The notes under the pieces were generated by a model, which saw nothing but the letters and a program-made list of their open reading frames with translations, was not told the DNA's origin and did no database searches. Below, one piece after another: positions 1 through 6,873 of a stretch of DNA of 14,527 nt. This DNA is from Chloroflexota bacterium (GTDB lineage Bacteria; Chloroflexota; Dehalococcoidia; Lucifugimonadales; CATQGZ01). The DNA lies in contig JAQBTI010000024.1 of the NCBI GenBank assembly GCA_027624995.1, positions 1 through 14,527 on the forward strand, written 5' to 3'. Position 1 is the stretch's first letter; each line of letters begins with the position of its first letter. The translations under genes and the position numbers were made by a program.

Positions 1-2
1 CC

Positions 3-1463
3 TCCGGTCAACCCGCCTCGGAAACGCCCACACAGGACGAGGCGGAGCTGGTACTCGTACGCAGTCGAGTTGAATCCATCGGCCCGTTCACGCCTGCCGC
101 GCTGGCGGACGCGATCGGACTCCGCCGCGGCGGAATAGACATCGCCCTGGCGAACATGGAGGCGACGGGAAACGTCCTTCGCGGGCGCTTCACCCCTGGA
201 GTGGACGAGGAGGAGTTCTGCGACCGGCGAATCCTGGCCCGAATTCACCGCGCCACCATATCGGGACTCAGGCGGGAGATCGAGCCCATATCGGCTGCGA
301 CTTTCATCCGATTCCTCACGCGATGGCAGCACGCCTCCTCGCCCTGGCACCTAGACCGGGGCGGATTGCTGGAGGCAGTCGAGCAGCTTCAAGGTTTTGA
401 AGCGGCGGCCGGCGCCTGGGAGGCGGAGATACTTCCGCTTAGAGTCCCCGACTTCACGTCGAGCTCATTGGACGATCTGAGCCTGGGCGGCGAGGTCGTC
501 TGGGGCAGGTTCAGCAGGAGGACAACCATCGGGGACTCGGCGGCGGGTAAGGCGACGATGTCGCGGAACGTTCCGATATCGCTGGGCCTGCGAGACGCGC
601 TGGACTGGCTACTCAACGATCCTACGCCCGACCGTGAGCAGGTTGGCGCGGCCGGCGAGATACTGGAGCTACTCTCCAGCCGAGGGGCGTCGTTCCTGCC
701 CGAGATAACCTCGGGCATCCGGCGATTACCGTCCGACGTCGAGACCGGACTCTGGCACCTTGTCGCGTCCGGCCTGGTAACTTCCGACGGCTTCTCCACG
801 GTGCGCTCGATGGCTGACGGTACCCGGAAGCGCGTGCAGCGCTCGACTCGGTCCCGACGGGAACCGAGAAGACGCGCCCCGACCAGCCGCTGGTCGCTTC
901 TCCAGGGCCCACCGGCCTTGATCGACGCCGCTGAAGGGAACGGAGAGCTGCCCAACGGTCTAATAGGTACCCCTGAAAAAATCGTCGAGACGCGGGCCAT
1001 GCAACTCCTACACCGATACGGAATCGTCTTCCCCGAAGTGCTGGCCCGAGAGCCAATGGCGCCCCGATGGCGCGAGCTCCTGAGGGTCTACCGTCGAGCC
1101 GAGGCCAAGGGTGAGATTCGCGGAGGCCGCTTCGTCGCGGGTTTCGTCGGCGAGCAGTTCGCGCTCCCCGAGGCCATGGAGGCGCTTCGCTCATTCAGAA
1201 AGACCGTGCCGGATGGCCGCCTGATCGCCGTATCGGCCTGCGACCCGCTAAACCTCGCGGGAGTCCTGACTCCGGGCCCACGAGTACCCGCGCTGCTGGG
1301 CAACCTGGTGGTATTCCGCGACGGCGTGCCGCTGGCGTCGGTGCGAGGTGGCGAGCTTGAATGGCACGCAGAAATTGACGAGGCGACCCGCGAGGAGGCC
1401 CTCGCACTGCTCCACAGACGTCGAAGCGGCCTCAAGCTCCTCAGAGGCGCGGCGGCCGTCTAG
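3..1463 (+). CDS. lhr: Lhr-family ATP-dependent helicase, C-terminal part (5'-truncated by window edge)
   Basis: The reading frame is open from position 3, well upstream of the first ATG (156), so this is the last ~486 residues of a longer protein, not a 435-residue gene. The helicase core with Walker motifs lies outside the window. What is visible matches the region after the core in Lhr (large helicase-related) proteins: a winged-helix stretch with VRSRVESIGPFTPAALAD, then RRILARIHRATISGLRREIE and FIRFLTRWQHA, which are family signatures, and near the end the block SACDPLNLAGVLTPGPRVPA. In E. coli Lhr the C-terminal domain has been linked to DNA glycosylase activity; whether this protein has it is not shown here. 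Family role: 3'-5' DNA/RNA translocase in nucleic-acid repair, cytoplasmic. The gene converges on the amidohydrolase gene with only 20 nt between the stops. The family call is secure. Confidence 0.9.
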   Translation, partial: SGQPASETPTQDEAELVLVRSRVESIGPFTPAALADAIGLRRGGIDIALANMEATGNVLRGRFTPGVDEEEFCDRRILARIHRATISGLRREIEPISAATFIRFLTRWQHASSPWHLDRGGLLEAVEQLQGFEAAAGAWEAEILPLRVPDFTSSSLDDLSLGGEVVWGRFSRRTTIGDSAAGKATMSRNVPISLGLRDALDWLLNDPTPDREQVGAAGEILELLSSRGASFLPEITSGIRRLPSDVETGLWHLVASGLVTSDGFSTVRSMADGTRKRVQRSTRSRREPRRRAPTSRWSLLQGPPALIDAAEGNGELPNGLIGTPEKIVETRAMQLLHRYGIVFPEVLAREPMAPRWRELLRVYRRAEAKGEIRGGRFVAGFVGEQFALPEAMEALRSFRKTVPDGRLIAVSACDPLNLAGVLTPGPRVPALLGNLVVFRDGVPLASVRGGELEWHAEIDEATREEALALLHRRRSGLKLLRGAAAV

Positions 1464-1483
1464 GGTTTTCTACGCCTGGACGC

Positions 1484-2794
1484 CTACTTCCCCTCGTACA
1501 GCTCCTCGGACATTCGGCCGTACTGGAGCTTCAGGTACTCGGCTTTTGTCATACGCGGTGGACTCTTGGCCAGCACCTCACGGGCCCTGACTGCATTGTC
1601 CGAAAGAAGGTCGACCGCCATCATTGCCATTGCCTTTGCAGGCCTTATGACGGCCTGATCGTAGTCATCGATTAGGTAGTCGACACCGTGGCCGCCGCCG
1701 GATGCAGCACCCGTATACGGGTGGATCGCCGGCATAAGGTGGCTCAGATCGCCCATGTCGGTCGATCCACCCCGGTTTCGGTCCTCAGGCTGGATGGCTA
1801 CCCTTGCCGGACCCACGAGGTCACCCGCGCGCCGTCTGAACATGTCCACCAGCACCGGGTCGTTAAGCATCGGCAGATACCCGGCGACCGTCACTATCCT
1901 GACCTTGGCGCCGGTCGCCAAGGCTCCGGCTCGAAGGCATCGGTCCATCTTGGCGCTGGCATCGGTGATCGATTCGAAATCTCTTCCTCGCACACGGCCT
2001 TCGTACCTGACATCTGCCGGGACGGAGTTCACCGACGTGCCTCCAGCGCTGATTATCCCGTGAAGCCTCACCGCATCCTCGTTGCGCATGGTCTCGCGCT
2101 GGGCATTCAGCGCGTTCAAGGCCACCATGGCGGCCTGCAGGGCGTTGACTCCGTGCTCAGGGGACCCTCCGGCGTGGGATGCCCGCCCGATGAACTCGAC
2201 GTACTTAGCCACGTGTCCGTTGCTGGTCCCGCCCAGCGAAAACCGAGCGTCCTCGGGCGAGGACGAGGTGTGGACCATCATCGCCATGTCGACGTCATCG
2301 AACTGGCCGAGCCGGATGAACTCCTGCTTACCGGATAGCAGTCCCAACGTGCCTTCCTCACGCAACCCCCACCGATAGCCGATATCGATGAACTCCTCCG
2401 CCGGTACGGCAATGAGGGCGACGTTCCCCGACAGGCTCTCTCTCACTCCAGGCGCCGACAGTGCCACCGCGGCCCCTAATAGGGCTCCGATCTGCCCGTG
2501 GTGGCCACAGGCGTGCGCGGCGCCCGTCTCGGGATCGGAGTAAGGGTGGCCGGTGATTCGGAGCGCGTCGAGCTCTCCGATGATCGCTACTGTCGGTCCT
2601 GGATTAGCGCCGCGGATGTAGCCCTTGATTCCGGTGAGGGCGATCCCGGACTCGTGCGCGATGCCGAGCTCATTCAGCTTCTGACCGACGAGCGCGGACG
2701 TCTTTGCTTCGAGGAAGCCGACCTCGGGGGTGTTGAGCACCGTCTTCGCGGCCTCGATGAGCCAGAGGGACCGTCCATCGACGGCTGCGTCCAT
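1484..2794 (-). CDS. M20-family amidohydrolase (AbgB/M20D-like), downstream paralogue
   Basis: Metallo-amidohydrolase of peptidase family M20, in the branch that includes aminobenzoyl-glutamate hydrolase and amino-acid-conjugate hydrolases. Visible ligands: HACGHH (Cys96, His98), PAEE (Glu133-Glu134, catalytic base and metal ligand), His175 in VHTSSSP, and His369 in GGGHGVDY. The lid/dimerisation domain occupies about residues 190-310 and carries GRASHAGGSPEHG with His207. All catalytic positions are intact, so it is probably active; the substrate (an N-acyl or amide-linked amino acid) cannot be told. It lies 43 nt after a paralogue that it matches at well over half of the positions in central blocks, pointing to tandem duplication and co-transcription. 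The start is uncertain: ATG at 2794 has no spaced Shine-Dalgarno and begins inside the first conserved helix. The frame stays open upstream to a CTG at 2845 that overlaps the previous stop and would add 17 residues. Confidence 0.88.
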   Translation of the reverse strand: MDAAVDGRSLWLIEAAKTVLNTPEVGFLEAKTSALVGQKLNELGIAHESGIALTGIKGYIRGANPGPTVAIIGELDALRITGHPYSDPETGAAHACGHHGQIGALLGAAVALSAPGVRESLSGNVALIAVPAEEFIDIGYRWGLREEGTLGLLSGKQEFIRLGQFDDVDMAMMVHTSSSPEDARFSLGGTSNGHVAKYVEFIGRASHAGGSPEHGVNALQAAMVALNALNAQRETMRNEDAVRLHGIISAGGTSVNSVPADVRYEGRVRGRDFESITDASAKMDRCLRAGALATGAKVRIVTVAGYLPMLNDPVLVDMFRRRAGDLVGPARVAIQPEDRNRGGSTDMGDLSHLMPAIHPYTGAASGGGHGVDYLIDDYDQAVIRPAKAMAMMAVDLLSDNAVRAREVLAKSPPRMTKAEYLKLQYGRMSEELYEGK

Positions 2795-2837
2795 CCTGGC
2801 ACTGATACGGTCCGCGTCCGCCTTGGCTTCTGTCCGG

Positions 2838-4166
2838 TTACTCAGTGTAGGTCTCTTCCTTGAGCAGGCCGCGCACGAACGAAAGGTAGCGCGCCTTGGT
2901 CATGGGAGCTTTGTAGTCCGACTTAACCCTCTTGGCAAGACGGGCGTCATCGCCGAGGAGATCGATTACGGTCATGCACATTGCCTTGGCCGTCGTTATC
3001 ACTCCGAGCTCGTAGTCGCCCACCAGGTAATCGGCGCCGTGCGCGTTGCCGCTTGCGGCGGCCACGTACGGATGGATTACCGGCATGATATGCGATAGGT
3101 CTCCCATGTCCGTCGAGCCTGTGCGGTGGCCGAGCTCGACCAGGTTCTCCTCACCGACCAGGTGCCCGGCGTTCGAACGGTACGTGTCTAGCATGGTCTC
3201 ATCGCTTCGGATTGGCAGGTAGCCGGGAAGTGTCGTGATGGTAACGCTGCCTCCAACGGCCATCGCGCCCGCCCGAAGGGCGCGGTCGACCTTGGCGGAG
3301 GCCGACATGAACGCCTCCACCGTTCGTGCTCGGACAAAGGTCTCCATTCGCACGTCTGCAGGCACAGAGCTAACGGCGACTCCTCCGCGGGTGATGATTG
3401 GATGGATACGGACCGTGTCCTCGTCCCGATAGGTCTCCCTCTGGGCGTGGATGGCCGACATGGCAATCATGGCGGCATTCAGAGCGTTGATACCGGCGTG
3501 CGGCGACCCGCCGGCATGAGAGGCCCGGCCTGTAAACCTGATCTTCTTCGCGACGAGGCCGTTGTTGGTGCCGCCCATCGCAATCTTGGACTCGCTAGGG
3601 TTGGAGGTCGTATGGGTCATCATTGCCAGGTCGACGTCGTCCATGGCGCCGAGCCGTATGAACTCCGGCTTCCCACCGAGGAACTCGATCTTGCCTTCGC
3701 GTCTGAGATCGTCCCTGTACTCGATCTCTATGTACTCTTCGGCGGGGACGGCAATCAGCGCGACCTTCCCGGCCAGGCTATCGAGGACGCCCGCCGCCTT
3801 TAGGCCCGTGGCGACGCCCAGCATCATCGCGATCTGAGCGTGATGCCCGCAGGCGTGGGCCGCGTCGGTCTCCAAGTCGGCATGCGGGTGTCCGAGCACC
3901 TTGAGGGAGTCTAGCTCCCCGATGACGGCCACGGTCGGACCTGAGGAGGCGCCCTTCAGCATCCCTTTGACACCCGTCAGCGCAATTCCGTCCTCGTACG
4001 GGACCCCCAGGCGCCGAAATTGGTCCGCAACAAACCGCGAGGTCTTTACTTCGCGGAACCCGGGCTCGGGGGCATCCAGGATTGTCTTAGCAAAGCCGAC
4101 CAGATCGTCGGCGTGTCGGTCTATCTCGACCTGTGCGGCCGCCTTTAGTTCATGTGTCGTCGGCAC
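2838..4166 (-). CDS. M20-family amidohydrolase (AbgB/M20D-like), upstream paralogue
   Basis: 442-residue cytoplasmic M20 amidohydrolase without a signal peptide. Metal ligands are complete: Cys106 and His108 in HACGHH, Glu143-Glu144 in PAEE, His185 in THTTSNP and His376 in GNAHGADY. The dimerisation domain (about 200-320) has GRASHAGGSPHAG with His217. The family hydrolyses amide bonds of small acyl-amino acids or aminobenzoyl-glutamate-like compounds; the exact substrate is unknown. The start is GTG at 4166, with GAGGG four bases upstream; there is no in-frame ATG nearby. It is first of the tandem pair and has its own promoter (4204-4233), so the two form a bicistronic unit apart from the sat-cysC/DUF457 genes upstream. 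Retention of all active-site residues in both copies argues for two functional enzymes with different preferences, not for one decayed copy. Confidence 0.9.
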   Translation of the reverse strand: MPTTHELKAAAQVEIDRHADDLVGFAKTILDAPEPGFREVKTSRFVADQFRRLGVPYEDGIALTGVKGMLKGASSGPTVAVIGELDSLKVLGHPHADLETDAAHACGHHAQIAMMLGVATGLKAAGVLDSLAGKVALIAVPAEEYIEIEYRDDLRREGKIEFLGGKPEFIRLGAMDDVDLAMMTHTTSNPSESKIAMGGTNNGLVAKKIRFTGRASHAGGSPHAGINALNAAMIAMSAIHAQRETYRDEDTVRIHPIITRGGVAVSSVPADVRMETFVRARTVEAFMSASAKVDRALRAGAMAVGGSVTITTLPGYLPIRSDETMLDTYRSNAGHLVGEENLVELGHRTGSTDMGDLSHIMPVIHPYVAAASGNAHGADYLVGDYELGVITTAKAMCMTVIDLLGDDARLAKRVKSDYKAPMTKARYLSFVRGLLKEETYTE

Positions 4167-4203
4167 CGGTCCCTCACAAAGGGCAATCGTGGATTAGGAG
4201 GCG

Positions 4204-4233
4204 ATTGTAGCAAACCGCTCACGCCGAGGCCAA
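4204..4233 (-). promoter_or_regulatory. Promoter for the amidohydrolase pair
   Basis: On the minus strand, -10 TACAAT (4209-4204) is directly preceded by TGC, an extended -10. TTGGCC lies 18 bp upstream (4233-4228) as a possible -35. Transcription would start near 4197, about 30 nt before the GTG start. The -10 shares the TGCTA-AAT pattern with other promoters in this window. Confidence 0.5.
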
Positions 4234-4246
4234 CGGGCCGGCTCGG
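4224..4246 (-). terminator. Possible terminator hairpin after the DUF457 gene
   Basis: Inverted repeat 14 nt past the stop at 4260: CCGAG (4224-4228) pairs with CTCGG (4242-4246) and GCC (4229-4231) with GGC (4236-4238), with loop AACG and a 3-nt bulge. On the minus strand it is followed only by a short TTT, so termination strength is doubtful. It overlaps the -35 region of the amidohydrolase promoter. Confidence 0.35.
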
Positions 4247-4259
4247 GAGTGGTCGGGCG

Positions 4260-4856
4260 TCATCCGACGCTCCCGGACCGAATGAATGCCTTGATGTCAC
4301 GCCTGAATACTATCCGCGCCACGAACAGTAATATCACGACTGCCCCCGCGAGCTCCCACGGTTCTTTGTAAAACTCGGCTAGCCTGCTCAGATAAGAACC
4401 GGAATACTCGGAGAATGCCCTCTCCCCAACGATGGGAAATGTCCATCCGTAGATGGGCCAGAGGGCGATCTCCCTCGACCTCCACATCTGGTCGAGAACC
4501 AGATGCCAGGCGCTGGCCAGAGAGACCACGAGAAGCCGGTTGGTCCAGGTCGACGTCGCTACAGTCGCCGCGATCAGGAGCGCGATGGCAAACACGACCG
4601 TGTGTGCGAAACTCCGGGTGCCGTGGTTGACAAGCTCGGGGGCCAGCCAGAATCCTAGAGGCTTGTCGATGAGGTCGGCAAGCAGAGCCGCGACGACCAC
4701 GACACGGTAGTCAAGAGGCCTGAGCAGGCGTTCCTTGAGGCGGTCGAGCCTGCTGACCCGGGCCCCTGAACTGCCGTCTGCCATAGGTCTGCGGACCAGG
4801 CGGTCCGCGCCATAGGCCACCGCCAGGGTCAATCCCACGTGCCCGAAGACGTTCAC
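4260..4856 (-). CDS. DUF457/YdjM-like membrane-bound putative metal-dependent hydrolase
   Basis: 198-residue membrane protein related to the YdjM/DUF457 family of predicted inner-membrane metal-dependent hydrolases; no biochemical function is firmly known for the family. Features seen: an N-terminal FGHVGLT (His6), then DLIDKP with Asp61 and Asp64 in a membrane segment (about 51-66), HGTRSFAHT (His78, His85) before a second segment (about 87-103), and WHLVLDQMW (His118, Asp122) followed by LWPIYGW. A last hydrophobic segment lies at about 169-184. The scattered His/Asp residues beside membrane segments fit a metal site. The start is GTG at 4856 with GCGAGG four bases upstream. It lies 51 nt after sat-cysC with no clear promoter between, so co-transcription with sulfate activation is likely, but a functional link is only a guess. 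Confidence 0.72.
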   Translation of the reverse strand: MNVFGHVGLTLAVAYGADRLVRRPMADGSSGARVSRLDRLKERLLRPLDYRVVVVAALLADLIDKPLGFWLAPELVNHGTRSFAHTVVFAIALLIAATVATSTWTNRLLVVSLASAWHLVLDQMWRSREIALWPIYGWTFPIVGERAFSEYSGSYLSRLAEFYKEPWELAGAVVILLFVARIVFRRDIKAFIRSGSVG

Positions 4857-4907
4857 GAAGCCTCGCTGGATCCGGCAGGCTCGCCGGCAGAGGACGTAGG
4901 AACCAGA

Positions 4908-6662
4908 CTAGGAGCTGGCCACCGCTACCTCTTGTCCCACCGATGCGCGCACGAAACCCCGTTGCCTGAGATCGTCAAGGACGATGCGGGCATTCTCTTC
5001 GGCGCTGACGGCGGTCGTCTGTAACTCGAGTTCGGGGTTCGGGGGCGCCTCGTACGGGTCGTCGATTCCGGTGAAGTCCTTGATCTCTCCCCGCCTTGCC
5101 TTGGCGTACATCCCCTTGGTATCGCGCGCTTCGCACACCTCGAGCGGAGTATTGACGAAGACCTCCACGAAGTTGTCGGAGCCGACCATGTTCCTGACGT
5201 CGTCGCGCGTGTAACGGTAAGGACTGACAGCTGCGCACACGGCTATGCCGCCCGCGCGCACGATCTCTGCGGCCACGAACCCTATCCGCCTGATGTTCGT
5301 ATCTCGGTCCTCTCGGCTGAATCCGAGGCCCTTCGACAGATGAGTACGCACAACGTCGCCGTCCAGGACCGTTACGTGCCTGCCCTGCTCCATCAGCAGG
5401 ACCGTGAGAATGTCGGCCGTTGTCGACTTGCCGGAGCCGCTCAGCCCGGTAAACCAGACGCAGACGCCCTGTCGGTGGCGAGGCGGGTAGCTTTCGGACA
5501 GTATCTCCGCTACCTCGGGACGCGTAAACCAGGCCGGTAGCGTCGTTCCCTTGTCTAGGTACTCCTCGCGGACCTGGGTCCCGGAGATCGACGCCGTTAC
5601 CATATCCGGTGCGATCTTGGACGACTCCTCGTAGCGGTCCTCTTCCGGCAGGTAGACGAACTCCTTGAATGGGACGACCTTGACACCGACCTCGTCGCTG
5701 TGCTCCTGGACCAGGTCCTGGGCATCGTACGGCCCGTAGAATGGCTTGCCCGTAGAGTCGTTCCCGGGGCCGGCGTGGTCCCTGCCCACGATCAGATGGT
5801 TGGCCCCGTAGTTTCGCCGAATGATTGCGTGCCACAGTGCCTCGCGCGGTCCGCCCATGCGCATTGCCAGCGGCAGCAATGCGAGGACGATGCCGGTGGA
5901 ATCGTAGTACCGGTCGGCCAGGGCCCTGTAGGTCCTGACCCTCGTGTAGTGATCGACGTCCCCGGGCTTCGTCAGCCCGACCACGGGATGCAGCAGAAGA
6001 ACGCCGTTCACCGCCTCCGCGGCCCTCTTGGTCAGTTCCTCGTGAACGCGGTGAAGCGGATTTCGCGTCTGGAACGCAACGACGTTGGTAGGCCCGAACT
6101 CTTCGAGCCTGGACCGTGTCTGAGCAGGCGTTAACCGAGACTCAGCAAAGTCGAAGTGCTTGGGTAGGTCAAGGACTCGCAAACGCCCCGAGATATTGAC
6201 TGTACCCCAGCGAGACATCTCAGCCACAATGGGGTGCCGCTCATCCGTAGTGCCGAAGACCTGTCGAGAGACTTCGTCCCGGTCCCACTCGTAGGCCTCC
6301 TCCACCATCATGATAGCGAGGAGCTCGTTCTTGGAGTTCCGAAGCGCGATCTCCGCGTCTAGACGGACATTGTCGGAATCGACCGGCAACGTGATCGGAA
6401 TCGGGAAAAGCTGCCCTGACGCCAGCCTCATGTTCTCCAGGACGGACTGGTGGTCTTCTTTGCCCATGAAACGGTCCAGCGGCGAAAAGCCCCCGTCGGC
6501 CAATAGTTCGAGGTCGCACACTGCTCTGTCCGATATCTGGACGGAGGGAAGCGATCCGGCCCGCTCCTTGAGTTGTTCTTTGTCCTCCGGTGGGACCAGG
6601 AGGTCCACCAGGCTGCCCCCGTAGGGTGTAATCAGAGATTGGTCCATTGCGTTTCCGTTCAT
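4908..6662 (-). CDS. sat-cysC: Bifunctional sulfate adenylyltransferase / adenylylsulfate kinase (Sat-CysC fusion)
   Basis: Two-step sulfate activation in one cytoplasmic 584-residue polypeptide: ATP + sulfate to APS, then APS + ATP to PAPS. Residues 1 to about 390 are ATP sulfurylase: a PUA-like N-terminal domain, the catalytic QTRNPLHRVHE (198-208), LLHPVVGLTKPGD, MRMGGPREALWHA, GRDHAGPG (293-300) and ISGTQVRE. Residues about 397-584 are APS kinase: Walker A GLSGSGKST (406-414), DGD (434-436), NIRRIG, AAVSPYR, and KGMYAKARRGEI followed by FTGIDDPYE. The P-loop is intact, unlike the inactive kinase-like domain of fungal ATP sulfurylases, so both activities should be present. The domain order is Sat first, opposite to animal PAPS synthases. 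The start is ATG 6662, chosen because GGAGGAAAGG lies just upstream; the frame is open back to 6809 but those residues match nothing in the family. A second ATG at 6647 is less well placed. Confidence 0.95.
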   Translation of the reverse strand: MNGNAMDQSLITPYGGSLVDLLVPPEDKEQLKERAGSLPSVQISDRAVCDLELLADGGFSPLDRFMGKEDHQSVLENMRLASGQLFPIPITLPVDSDNVRLDAEIALRNSKNELLAIMMVEEAYEWDRDEVSRQVFGTTDERHPIVAEMSRWGTVNISGRLRVLDLPKHFDFAESRLTPAQTRSRLEEFGPTNVVAFQTRNPLHRVHEELTKRAAEAVNGVLLLHPVVGLTKPGDVDHYTRVRTYRALADRYYDSTGIVLALLPLAMRMGGPREALWHAIIRRNYGANHLIVGRDHAGPGNDSTGKPFYGPYDAQDLVQEHSDEVGVKVVPFKEFVYLPEEDRYEESSKIAPDMVTASISGTQVREEYLDKGTTLPAWFTRPEVAEILSESYPPRHRQGVCVWFTGLSGSGKSTTADILTVLLMEQGRHVTVLDGDVVRTHLSKGLGFSREDRDTNIRRIGFVAAEIVRAGGIAVCAAVSPYRYTRDDVRNMVGSDNFVEVFVNTPLEVCEARDTKGMYAKARRGEIKDFTGIDDPYEAPPNPELELQTTAVSAEENARIVLDDLRQRGFVRASVGQEVAVASS

Positions 6663-6668
6663 CGTCCG

Positions 6669-6678
6669 CCTTTCCTCC
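6669..6678 (-). promoter_or_regulatory. Ribosome binding site that fixes the sat-cysC start
   Basis: GGAGGAAAGG on the minus strand; its AAAGG end lies 6 nt from ATG 6662. This favours 6662 over the farther upstream ATG at 6809 and the internal ATG at 6647. Confidence 0.7.
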
Positions 6679-6698
6679 CAGGTCGCATACAATTCAAT

Positions 6699-6732
6699 GC
6701 CCGGTCTGATCTCAATATGAGAACAGCCGGGC
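6699..6732 (-). promoter_or_regulatory. Long hairpin/dyad in the sat-cysC leader
   Basis: Near-perfect inverted repeat between the predicted start of transcription and the ribosome binding site. GCCCGG (6699-6704) pairs with CCGGGC (6727-6732), CTG (6706-6708) with CAG (6724-6726), and TCTCA (6710-6714) with TGAGA (6718-6722). The loop is 3 nt, with one bulged base and one mismatch. There is no U-run, so it does not look like a plain terminator. It could be a leader RNA hairpin that controls sulfate-activation expression, or a protein operator. It matches no riboswitch I can name. Confidence 0.5.
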
Positions 6733-6757
6733 TCGTTATCGCGCCATGGACGCATAA

Positions 6758-6785
6758 ATTCTACCACACCACAGGCCGGCTGCAA
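6758..6785 (-). promoter_or_regulatory. Promoter for sat-cysC
   Basis: On the minus strand, -10 TAGAAT (6763-6758) is preceded by TGG (extended -10). A weak -35 TTGCAG (6785-6780) is separated from it by 16 bp. The transcript would start near 6751, leaving a leader of about 89 nt that contains the hairpin at 6699-6732. Confidence 0.45.
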
Positions 6786-6799
6786 CCCTGCGTGGGTTG
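6783..6799. promoter_or_regulatory. Dyad between the divergent sat-cysC and cocE-like promoters
   Basis: CAACCC (6783-6788) and GGGTTG (6794-6799) form a perfect 6-bp inverted repeat around TGCGT. The dyad touches the -35 boxes of both divergent promoters. Such a position suits an operator that controls both directions, though a chance repeat cannot be excluded. Confidence 0.3.
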
Positions 6800-6825
6800 T
6801 CAGTGCCACGCCCCTGTGCTACGTT
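6797..6825 (+). promoter_or_regulatory. Promoter for the CocE/NonD hydrolase gene
   Basis: -35 TTGTCA (6797-6802), 17-bp spacer, and a weak -10 TACGTT (6820-6825) preceded by TGC. Transcription would start near 6832, about 42 nt before the ATG. The good -35 and the spacing make up for the poor -10. Confidence 0.4.
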
Positions 6826-6873
6826 CACTGCCGTTCCTGAGTACCAAACACAGCCAGTGTGGAGACGTGATAG

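Noticed and set aside
1464..1483. Terminator between the convergent lhr and amidohydrolase genes
   Set aside because: Only 20 nt are present and no inverted repeat is seen.
4975..5835. 286-codon open frame inside sat-cysC on the same strand
   Set aside because: It lies in another frame of a clearly conserved gene and its product is Arg/Gly/Pro-rich without a known domain, typical of GC-rich shadow frames.
6663..6809. N-terminal extension of sat-cysC to ATG 6809
   Set aside because: It would run through the predicted promoter, hairpin and Shine-Dalgarno, and the added residues match nothing in ATP sulfurylases. ATG 6662 has a strong ribosome binding site.
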